From a virus, in the IMG/VR virus record IMGVR_UViG_3300012936_003501, positions 1-51,403 of that record: a DNA stretch of 51,403 nucleotides. One strand, 5' to 3'. A program made the position numbers and the translations under genes. The notes beneath the pieces were generated by a model. The model worked only from the letters and a program-made list of their open reading frames with translations, had not been told where the DNA came from and did no database searches. Shown here in pieces: positions 22,522 through 30,600 of this stretch (position 1 is the first letter of the stretch; each line of letters opens with the position of its first letter).

Positions 22522-23178
22522 ATGAAAGTAAATGAAGTTACAAAATTAACGCCAGTACAACAAGCTATTAAAGAGCATGTTAGTCGTGGCGTGCCATTTA
22601 GAGAATGTATTTTTCGTCCAGGAAGTGAAGCATTTAGAGAATTTTATCGTCAAGTGCGTAATATGCACAGTAAAGGTCTATTGGAAATGGACTGGGAAGA
22701 CGAAGAATTAATTCAAACAGACATCGGCGAGCTAGTACGTTTAAATGACGAGATCATTCCATTAGATGTACCATTTGTTGCAGAAACATACACAGATAGA
22801 GATGCATATGATGCTAGTGAACCAGGTGATAAGAAAAAAATTAAACTTAAAAAAGCACCTTGGGAAAAAGATGAAGACGATGAAGATTTAGATGAAGCAG
22901 AATATCAAGGCAGAGAAGTTAAATTAAATAGTCCAAAAAGAGGCGGAAGTAAAAAGTACTATGTATATGTACGCAATCCAAAAACAGGTAAAGTTAAAAA
23001 AGTATCATGGGGAGATACTACAGGCTTAAAAACAAAAGCAAATAACCCTGGGGCAGTAAAAAGTTTTGTAGCTAGGCACAAATGTAAACAGAAAAAAGAC
23101 AAAACAAAAGCAGGATATTGGGCTTGTAGAACCCCACGCTACAAGTCATTGGGCGTTAAAGGAGGCCAGTGGTGGTAA
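22522..23178 (+). CDS. Putative virion protein with a basic Cys-pair tip, 218 aa
   Basis: ATG 22522 after AAGGGTG. The N-terminal 95 residues form a mixed helical domain (KLTPVQQAIKEHVSRG..., FREFYRQVRNMHSKGLL). An acidic linker follows (DEDDEDLDEAE), then a basic C-terminal domain from about 130. That domain holds SKKYYVYVRNPKTGKVKKVSWGD, AVKSFVARHKC and GYWACRTPRYK, and is seen in structural proteins of cyanophage-like myoviruses. The two cysteines lie 13 residues apart in a Lys-rich segment. First of a run of proteins with such tips. Function unknown. Confidence 0.68.
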   Translation: MKVNEVTKLTPVQQAIKEHVSRGVPFRECIFRPGSEAFREFYRQVRNMHSKGLLEMDWEDEELIQTDIGELVRLNDEIIPLDVPFVAETYTDRDAYDASEPGDKKKIKLKKAPWEKDEDDEDLDEAEYQGREVKLNSPKRGGSKKYYVYVRNPKTGKVKKVSWGDTTGLKTKANNPGAVKSFVARHKCKQKKDKTKAGYWACRTPRYKSLGVKGGQWW

Positions 23179-23444
23179 CTCCTTATAGTGAGATTGTAAA
23201 GGGTAAGATAAGATTAAGAACTTTCGAAAGTTCTGTTGACAAAGAAGAATTAGTTTGGCATAGAGATAGGCAAACACGTACAGTAACTATAGTAGAGGGC
23301 AAAGGTTGGAAGTTTCAAATGGACAACGAATTGCCAAAAGCGTTAGATAAAGGTGATGTCCTCTACATACCAAAAGAAACATATCATAGAGTTATTGCAG
23401 GTAATGGACAATTAGTAGTAGAAATAGAAGAACATGAAGATTAA
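23169..23444 (+). CDS. Small cupin protein, 91 aa
   Basis: GTG starts at 23169 or 23172 follow GGAGG (23161-23165) and overlap the previous gene. A single cupin fold is indicated by VWHRDRQTRTVTIVEGKGWKFQ (about 29-50), the LDKGDVLYIPKETYHRV box (57-71) and the VVEIEE final strand, as in the C-terminal cupin of type II mannose-6-phosphate isomerases. His30 and His70 are candidate metal ligands. The substrate is unknown; in this late cluster a structural or assembly use is possible. Confidence 0.72.
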   Translation: MVVTPYSEIVKGKIRLRTFESSVDKEELVWHRDRQTRTVTIVEGKGWKFQMDNELPKALDKGDVLYIPKETYHRVIAGNGQLVVEIEEHED

Positions 23445-23471
23445 TCAAATAAACAAGAAGTGGATTGAGTT

Positions 23472-23690
23472 ATGAACTTAACAGATATGGTAGTATTGGT
23501 AATATCTCTTTGGGGCAAAACTGCAACAGGAGAATGGGTATATATTGGCAATCAATATGTAAACCAAGAGCCAATGACTGTCACAGAATGTAGTGAACTT
23601 ATTGCTCCTCAAAATTGGGGTAAATTTGAAGAAAATGAATTTTATAAAATAGAACTTGCTTGCTACTATGCAGGAGAACCTAAAGAATGA
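23472..23690 (+). CDS. Hypothetical small secreted-like protein, 72 aa
   Basis: ATG 23472. A hydrophobic N-terminus (LTDMVVLVISLW) is followed by a small domain with two Cys (ECSELIAPQNWGKFEENEFYKIELACYY). Could be exported. Unknown. Overlaps the next start by 4 nt. Confidence 0.6.
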   Translation: MNLTDMVVLVISLWGKTATGEWVYIGNQYVNQEPMTVTECSELIAPQNWGKFEENEFYKIELACYYAGEPKE

Positions 23691-24277
23691 GAATTAACCA
23701 AGTAGATGAAAAATGGAGCAAAAAATATAAAAGCTCTATTGATTGTAATAATCCAAAAGGTTTCTCACAGAAAGCCCATTGTGCTGGGCGTAAAAAGTCC
23801 AACGAAGAACTTACTGACTTCAATAAAGACGAGCCAATGAAAAGTACAGTTGCAATATCAGGCTATGGTACTATGAATATTGATACATTAATGAAAAATG
23901 TAATTGATCAAACAACAAACATGCTAAAACAAATGCAACAAGGTACACAAGGATTTAGAAATGCAGATTATGCATTAAATCGTAACAAGGTATTACCAAC
24001 TAAAATTGCTTCCCTTATACAAGCACTAGATGACCTACAAGCAATACGTGCAAAAGGTGGACCTCGCAGTCGTAATATACAGCAAGAAGCAGAACAAGAA
24101 GCAATGCCAATTGATATTGATAAAATTTTTGATAATATACAAGAGTTTGAAAGTAAAAACTATGTAAGACCTGAAGATGCAGATAAAATGCGTCGTGGTG
24201 TACAAAGTTTAGGCAGTAGCAGACAAACTATAAACTCAGATGCTATACTACAACTGTTAACAATGGTGCTAAAATGA
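23687..24277 (+). CDS. Putative virion protein with an N-terminal Cys-pair tip, 196 aa
   Basis: ATG 23687. Residues 10-35 carry KKYKSSIDCNNPKGFSQKAHC, a basic segment with cysteines 11 residues apart. The rest is a long helical protein (MLKQMQQGTQGFRNADYALNRN..., RSRNIQQEAEQEAMPID). No enzymatic motif. Grouped with neighbours that bear comparable tips; structural role inferred. Confidence 0.65.
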   Translation: MRINQVDEKWSKKYKSSIDCNNPKGFSQKAHCAGRKKSNEELTDFNKDEPMKSTVAISGYGTMNIDTLMKNVIDQTTNMLKQMQQGTQGFRNADYALNRNKVLPTKIASLIQALDDLQAIRAKGGPRSRNIQQEAEQEAMPIDIDKIFDNIQEFESKNYVRPEDADKMRRGVQSLGSSRQTINSDAILQLLTMVLK

Positions 24278-24597
24278 AAATATTAGATATACTTCCCGAC
24301 AAATATACTAAAAAAGATACATGGATTAAAGATGGCGTACTAATGTGTAGCAAAGAATGCTGTGGAGCACCAGTAAGTGAATGCTCATGTGATTCTAGTT
24401 GCAAAAAATGTAATTGCTATAATTTAAAAGAAGGCGTAGGAAAAATTGTTCAAGGAGTTAACACAACAGTAGATGTTAAACCAGGAGAAACAGAACGTCA
24501 GGCTAAAAAGTTTTTTGGCGGTAATGGTAAACCAAAGAATCTAGGCGTAAAAGGTGCAACACCTAATCAGGCTTTTAATTTAGGTATGGTTAAATGA
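24274..24597 (+). CDS. Cys-rich hypothetical protein, 107 aa
   Basis: ATG 24274 in a 4-nt overlap. Residues 29-50 hold eight cysteines (MCSKECCGAPVSECSCDSSC, then KKCNCYN), a likely zinc-binding knuckle. The tail is basic (RQAKKFFGGNGKPKNLGVKG); the LGVKG box also occurs near the C-terminus of the 22522 protein (SLGVKGGQWW). Function unknown. Confidence 0.65.
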   Translation: MKILDILPDKYTKKDTWIKDGVLMCSKECCGAPVSECSCDSSCKKCNCYNLKEGVGKIVQGVNTTVDVKPGETERQAKKFFGGNGKPKNLGVKGATPNQAFNLGMVK

Positions 24598-25346
24598 GAA
24601 TAAATGAAATCAATGAAAATATGAGTCATACTGCTAAACGCATTCATGACATCGAGCGTAAGAAAAAAGTACAGCCAGGTACAGAAGAATGGTTTAAACT
24701 ATGGTTTAGTTTGCCTTACCTTAAAGAAGGTGCGGAAGTATTACTAGATGGTTATAAAATGCAGTTAGAACGTGGTAGTGATATGGATGTTCTACATATT
24801 GTAGATACAAAAACAGGTAAACGTACAGAAGTACGTGGTAAACCAAACTATGAAATAACAAACGATCCAGATGATCCATTACATCAATTACTTGACAAAA
24901 TTGGTAAAGCAAGTAATATTAGTGAATTAATAAACGGAGAACCTGTAGGGATAAATCCAAATCATCCTGACGGTGCTAAAGCAAAAGTAGATGTAGATAA
25001 AGCATTTAATGAGAATGTTCCTAGTACTGGTACAAATAGACCAGGATCAATAGCACAACAAATTAATTGGGGTGGAAAAAATCAGACAACTAAACCAAAA
25101 GCAAAGCAACCTAATCAAAATCAACAACAACTAAGTTGGTGGCAAACTCTTAAACAACGTGTTATGGGAGAAAACTTTGCTGACGGTAAAAAAAAGGGTA
25201 AAAGCAGACCAGGGCGTGTAAAACGTGCAGGTGCAAGTTGCGATGGTAGCGTAACTGAATTAAGGCGTAAAGCAAAAAATAGCAGTGGCGAAAAAGCAAA
25301 AATGTATCATTGGTGTGCTAATATGAAAAGTGGAAAGAAAAAATAA
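24594..25346 (+). CDS. Putative virion protein with a C-terminal Cys-pair tip, 250 aa
   Basis: ATG 24594. The N-terminal 85 residues form a compact domain (TEEWFKLWFSLPYLKEGAEVLLDGYKMQ...). The middle is low-complexity Asn/Gln/Lys. The last 45 residues are strongly basic (RPGRVKRAGASCDGSVTELR, then MYHWCANMKSGKKK), with Cys residues 24 apart. This terminal peptide resembles one seen repeatedly in marine T4-like phage proteins. Function unknown. Confidence 0.66.
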   Translation: MRINEINENMSHTAKRIHDIERKKKVQPGTEEWFKLWFSLPYLKEGAEVLLDGYKMQLERGSDMDVLHIVDTKTGKRTEVRGKPNYEITNDPDDPLHQLLDKIGKASNISELINGEPVGINPNHPDGAKAKVDVDKAFNENVPSTGTNRPGSIAQQINWGGKNQTTKPKAKQPNQNQQQLSWWQTLKQRVMGENFADGKKKGKSRPGRVKRAGASCDGSVTELRRKAKNSSGEKAKMYHWCANMKSGKKK

Positions 25347-25537
25347 TGTTAAGCAAACAATGTAAATTACACTTGCAAGAAGTAAACGAAACACCTTTGC
25401 AACATATGTGGCAAGCATTAAAAATTGCAATTAAATTGCAATTACTTGTACCGGTTGTTTTAGTACATGCAGTTGCTCCACGTTTCTTTACAAAAACAGC
25501 AACAACCGTTATGAAAGACATACTGGATAAAAGATAA
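25346..25537 (+). CDS. DUF6356-like small membrane protein, 63 aa
   Basis: ATG 25346. The pattern HLQEVNETPLQHMWQALKIA, then LLVPVVLVHAVAPRFFTKTA, matches DUF6356-type proteins (E..(T/Y)..H...A......HA..P..F..T). One amphipathic or transmembrane helix near 30-45. Function not known; frequent in alphaproteobacteria and their phages. Confidence 0.65.
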   Translation: MLSKQCKLHLQEVNETPLQHMWQALKIAIKLQLLVPVVLVHAVAPRFFTKTATTVMKDILDKR

Positions 25538-25755
25538 TGAAAAAAGCGTTGAAGAAATGGTGGCGTAGTTGGAATCCTCAATTTATACTTGAGGTAAATC
25601 ACCGTGGTATTGAACGTAGAATACACGTAGTAAAGTTCACAAGTAAAAAACCAAAAAAATTGGCAGGCGTGAATGTCGATGGCGAGACTTTCGAAATAGT
25701 AAACACTGAACCAATGAACTACTACGTTAAAGAATACAGGGATGATTTGAGATGA
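25537..25755 (+). CDS. Hypothetical basic protein, 72 aa
   Basis: ATG 25537 in a TAATG junction. Basic N-terminus (MKKALKKWWRSWNPQ), then a beta-rich fold. Not recognised. Overlaps the next gene by 4 nt. Confidence 0.65.
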   Translation: MKKALKKWWRSWNPQFILEVNHRGIERRIHVVKFTSKKPKKLAGVNVDGETFEIVNTEPMNYYVKEYRDDLR

Positions 25756-26384
25756 AATTATCAGAATTATTAAACATCGATTTCCCAATACTAGGAGAAG
25801 CGATGAGTAAAGATGATTTAGAAAGAAGTATTAAAGATTCTCAGAAACAACGATATATCGATGCGGCATTAGATGCAATGCATAGATTAGTTTCATCCAA
25901 AGGAAGTCGTAATAGTTTGAATAGCTATGCGTTTGAAATTGGCAGAGTGTTTACCGCTCTTAGCGTTAAAGATTTAGTACGAATGTATACAGATAAATTT
26001 GGTATGGCAGAAGACCAGCAAACAATTACAGATTTACAACTTAGAACATTAGAAGGTTACTTAGATAAACTATTTGCCAGTTTAGGTATTGACGTAGAGT
26101 TTACAAGACACTTTTTAGACCGTGCAAATGACTCTAGAAATGGTCAACCTATTAGTTTAAAAGAGCTTGCAATTTTGTTTAAAGATGCTTATAATAAGTA
26201 TGGTAAACGAATTGCACAAATGGGACCAGACGCTCAAGCAGTTATTAAAGACATGCGTAGTGACGTAAATGTTCCTTTTGTATTAGACTGGGATAAAGAT
26301 AAGCAGGAACTGGACTTAATTGCTAAAACAGTTATGCGTAAAAAAGACTTCAGAACATCTAATACACAACTACCATTGAACTAG
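25752..26384 (+). CDS. Putative virion protein, 210 aa
   Basis: ATG 25752. Two helical parts: residues 15-105 unassigned, and a C-terminal domain from about 115 (VEFTRHFLDRANDSRNG, ELAILFKDAYNKYGKRI, VNVPFVLDWDKDKQELDLIAKTVMRKKDF). The HFLDRxNDxRNxxPI start and the strand pair at the end recall RelE/BrnT-like small RNase folds. I recognise comparable tails in structural proteins of marine myoviruses. A fold search would be needed to decide. Confidence 0.62.
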   Translation: MKLSELLNIDFPILGEAMSKDDLERSIKDSQKQRYIDAALDAMHRLVSSKGSRNSLNSYAFEIGRVFTALSVKDLVRMYTDKFGMAEDQQTITDLQLRTLEGYLDKLFASLGIDVEFTRHFLDRANDSRNGQPISLKELAILFKDAYNKYGKRIAQMGPDAQAVIKDMRSDVNVPFVLDWDKDKQELDLIAKTVMRKKDFRTSNTQLPLN

Positions 26385-26385
26385 T

Positions 26386-27159
26386 ATGAAAAAACATATA
26401 CAAATTTTAAGTGTTCCCAGACACGGAACATCGTATCTGAGTTTTGTTCTCAGACGATATCATGCACCTAGTACTTGGGACATTAAAAATAAATTTATAA
26501 AGCATAAATCTGTTTGTAATGAACCATTTCATCATGATGCATTAACTATAAGAAAACATGATTTAGATAGTAAACAGTTTCAAATTGAAAGTTTAAAACT
26601 AATAGAACAAATGAATGAATCTGTTATTAAGAATCATTCTGATCATTTAATAACGCTATCAGACAATGGACTATTAGATAGATTTAAAAAACTAGATACT
26701 TACAATATAGTTCTTATTAGAAAAAATATATTCAATGCAACACTAAGTCAGGCTATTGCAATATTGAAAAACGAATGGACGAATCATGTTAATCATGACA
26801 GCATATATGTAGATATGGAAACATTTAAACAGTCCTTAGAACATCAAATAAAAAGTTTATTACAAATTTCATACAACCCTTGCAACTTTAACTATGACCA
26901 AATCATTTACTTTGAAGATTTATCGTTTAATCCAAGAGAAGATTATGTACGCTGTAATTTTCATCAAAGGCCTATATACCAGATTGGTCAAATTAAAATT
27001 CCAGATAATCTTTTTAAATCTCCTAATAAGAAAAAAGTTGCTGTTAACTACGATGAATTATTTAATTTTACTACAGACTTTATTAGTAATCACAAACAAG
27101 ATAGATTAGAATTTGATAATAACATTCTACAACACATAAACTTCCTAAAAGATAAATAA
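26386..27159 (+). CDS. Sulfotransferase-like protein, 257 aa
   Basis: The N-terminus ILSVPRHGTSYLSFVLRRY fits the 5' PAPS-binding loop of sulfotransferases (P(R/K)SG(T/S)(S/T)(Y/W)L). YNIVLIRKNIFNATLSQAIA (near 105-124) fits the 3'-phosphate-binding segment (RRNxxxxxxSq). It would transfer sulfate from PAPS to an acceptor that cannot be read from sequence. Related genes occur in cyanophages. It lies inside the structural block, starts 1 nt after the previous stop and ends before a late promoter. Codons are even more AT-rich than its neighbours. Confidence 0.68.
   Translation: MKKHIQILSVPRHGTSYLSFVLRRYHAPSTWDIKNKFIKHKSVCNEPFHHDALTIRKHDLDSKQFQIESLKLIEQMNESVIKNHSDHLITLSDNGLLDRFKKLDTYNIVLIRKNIFNATLSQAIAILKNEWTNHVNHDSIYVDMETFKQSLEHQIKSLLQISYNPCNFNYDQIIYFEDLSFNPREDYVRCNFHQRPIYQIGQIKIPDNLFKSPNKKKVAVNYDELFNFTTDFISNHKQDRLEFDNNILQHINFLKDK
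27151..27158 (+). promoter_or_regulatory. Late promoter element GATAAATA
   Basis: GATAAATA at the end of the sulfotransferase-like gene, before the unit that starts at 27188 with CCGGAGAG as its ribosome binding site. Confidence 0.62.
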
Positions 27160-27187
27160 GTATATACAGAAAATCCGGAGAGTCTCA

Positions 27188-27634
27188 ATGAGATTAGAAA
27201 AATTACAATCAAACAAAACTTCAAAACCAACACTGGTTAAAGAAGATGGCGAGTACAAAGTTTTTGATGTTAATGGTGTAGAGCGTAAAGTGTTCGAAGA
27301 CATTGATGTTGCTAAGGCTTGGATGAAGCGTCATAACACAGAATTAAAAGAAGGTACTGATCCAACAATATACATGAGTGAAATCATGGAAGGTGTACTA
27401 GACGACACCGATGATGATGGTTGGATGGCTAAAAGTGAATTATACAAACTTGCAAAGTATGCAATTACATTGCATGGAATGATTCAAGATAGTGATAACT
27501 TAGAGCCTTGGGTACAAAGCAAAATTACAAAGGCGTCAGACTACATTAGTACTGTAAAACATTATATGGAATATGTAGATGCATCTGAAGGTCAACCAGA
27601 GATAGTAGATGATCTTCCTATTGAGGAGATCTAA
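27188..27634 (+). CDS. Putative virion structural protein, 148 aa
   Basis: ATG 27188. The C-terminal domain (about 75-130: DGWMAKSELYKLAKYAITLHG, LEPWVQSKITKASDYISTVKHYMEY) is a conserved segment of structural proteins in cyanophage-like T4 relatives. The first 60 residues are basic and probably extended. It directly precedes the giant protein and is likely part of the same virion sub-assembly. Confidence 0.72.
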   Translation: MRLEKLQSNKTSKPTLVKEDGEYKVFDVNGVERKVFEDIDVAKAWMKRHNTELKEGTDPTIYMSEIMEGVLDDTDDDGWMAKSELYKLAKYAITLHGMIQDSDNLEPWVQSKITKASDYISTVKHYMEYVDASEGQPEIVDDLPIEEI

Positions 27635-27636
27635 TA

Positions 27637-30600
27637 ATGCGTTTCACCGATCTGTTGTTGGAAAGGGAAGCTAACGTTCCTGGAATGATTGCGGCTAAAC
27701 AACGTTCGAAAGTTCGTATGAGTTTAGCTGACATATACGACATGACAGGTCAGCCTTATCCTTTAATTAGAGATAAAGATACCGGCGTTAAGATAGTTCC
27801 GCCAGAGTTTTTTGATCAAAGAGATTTTGGAATTGGTATTCCAAATGAAAAAGGTGAAATTGAGGCAGGTTCACTTGATCCTAAATTTGTTCAAGCATAT
27901 GACCAATGGGTAGCAGGAGGGAAAACTCCAGGACTACTATACGATGAATCAACTGGTGATTTACGTCCTTACAATGAAAACTCTTATTTAGAAGATTTTG
28001 CATGGGAAGTTGCGGCAGGCACAGCAGAACTTGCCGCTAATCTGACACGTGGTGCGGCAACCGGTATTGATGGTGCGCTAAATCTCACCTTTGGTCGACT
28101 AGGTTTATATGATGGATACAAAGTTACAAGAGCCGCTGAAGATACTTGGATGGATGATTTCCAAGAAAAACTTAGCAACAAAACGGATTTAGATTTTAGA
28201 GACACACGTGATATTATGGCTAATGCTGTAACAGAGCCTGGAGATTTACTAGGACTGTTTTATGGCGAGGCCGCTAAAGATTTATCTTGGGCAGGCTTTG
28301 GTGCAATGTATGCAACTGAACTTCCTAGCTCAATGTTAGATGCCGCACTAGTTACTGCCGGTCCATTAGGTAGAGCTCTTAACGTAGCAATCAACGCCGC
28401 AGAAGCAAGTGGTGCCGCAGTTAAACAAATCAGAGACACTGTTAAAGCAAACTACGAAAGCGGACAACTACAAACTACTAATCAATGGAAATCCGCAATG
28501 ATTATGGCGGAAGAGCAGTTACGTTTAGATGGTGAACTAGGTGGCGATCCAAAAGTATTAGAAGGTAAATTACATGACTTAGCAATAGATGTAATTACTG
28601 ACAATACATATAACAGTACACTATTAGCAGTTGCAGGCAGTGGTGCAGTATTAGATACAATATCAGATCGTATGGTGTTTGGAAGAATTAAGCCTACTGC
28701 ACTAAGAAGAGCCGTTGCAAGAATTGCAATCTCTCCACAAGTTGAAGGTATCGACGAAGCGTTCCAAGAAACTTGGATACAACGTGGACTTATCAATGAT
28801 GCAGGAGATGCTAATCCATTATGGCAAAATACAACAAATGCTTACTATCAAGGTGTTCTTATTGGTAAAGCAGAAGCGGGTGTTGGGACAGTATTAGATA
28901 CATTAGGCTCAACAAAAGACGTAGCAAACAAAGGACGTAAAGCAGGTATTGCTAAACTACGTAGGTTCTTCTATGGCACAGATGCTGGTAACTTAGAAAC
29001 AATTATTGATGTTGCTGGATTATCTCCTGAATTACTTCTGAATAATGTACTAACTCCTGAAGGTAGACTAGCACTTAAAAAAGCAGTTGAAGATAAGTCT
29101 ATTACTGATGTGTCACAACTAAGTAGAGGTGACCAGAGAAAACTATCACGTACTGGTAGAGTTACTGTAAACGGACAAGAACTTACACAAGATAAAATTA
29201 CACAAAATAAACGTAATGCAGAACTAATGGGTTTTATTGATGAAATGCATTACGATTCTAAAGAAAACAAATGGGCTGTTACATTTGGTGACGAAGATGA
29301 TATTAGAGATGCGGCTTCGCTATTAGGAATTGAAGCTGGCGGCAAACGTAAAATTAATGCCGTTATGAAAGAGCTAGAAGAAGTAACTAAGCTAGACTTT
29401 AGAGTAGAAGGTGTTAGTGATTTAGAAGCACCTACATGGAGTCAATTAAACCCAATTCAAAAAGCAGAATTTGTTAACAAAGGTTACGTAGACTTCTCAG
29501 ATGCAGAAGGTGTAAGAGCTGGACAGCGTTGGACACGTGATGATGTTGAACGTAGTAGTAGACGTTATAATGATTGGAATAATGTTCCGCCGGCTGTTAA
29601 AAACTTAGTAGATCCGACAGATGCACGACCAGAAATGGATGCCGCTGATCAACGTGAAATAAATGCGTTACAAGCACAAATAGATAACAACCTGCGAATG
29701 AAAAAATCTATGAATGACTTGCAATCAGATCAAGAGTTATGGGATCAAGAATACGGAGATGATCCTGAAAATGCTCCAGAGCCAAGACCAACTAGAGACA
29801 TGCCGGGCGATCCATATAACTTTACAGGAGCGACTGCCGCAACAAGTTTTATTCAAAGAGAAATAGATAATATTAAAACTAACCTCAAAAACTCTCAACA
29901 AGACTGGGATAATAGTTATGGTAAGACACATAATCGTAATGGTACACCACGTTTAGATAAAAAATTACTTACTGGAGATCAAAACGATGCTAGAAATCAA
30001 AGATATGATAGCGGATTTAGAAAAACAGACGATAAAGAAGTCGAACCGAATCCATCTAACGTAGCACCTAATGTTGTAGAACCAGGTAGTGTTGATCAAC
30101 GAGCTAATATTGTTAATAACAATAAAGCTCGATTAGCAAATAATGCAACGGACCCAATTGCTATTAGAACACAGATAGAAACTTTGGAAAAAACATATCC
30201 AGGTATTGCAGATGAAATACTAGGTCCAGGTGGTATTGATAATTATATAGAAAATTCTGAGACAGTACAAAAAAAGACAGCAGAAGAATTAAAAACTGCT
30301 CCGCCACCAGTAACACCAACAGCTAAACCTAAGAGAGCCAGAGAAGGTACAGAGATTGAACGTGATGGTCAAACATATCGTTGGTTAGGTGTAGAGAATG
30401 GCGTTGGTGGTATGTGGGCTCCAGTTAAGCCAGATGGTAGCTTAGGTAGTACTGGAAGTGTTAATAGTCAATTACAAAAGTCACTAAGTGACGAAGCAAT
30501 TGAACGTCTTGCTCCTACTAAATTAGGAGATCCGGATGTAGACTCTCAGTTAGATGATGCTCCTGTATATACTGATCCGAAACCTATAGATCCACAAACT

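Noticed and set aside
25318-25788. A 156-aa minus-strand reading frame
   Set aside because: It lies opposite three well-coupled + strand genes, has no ribosome binding site and an improbable Cys/Phe-rich composition.
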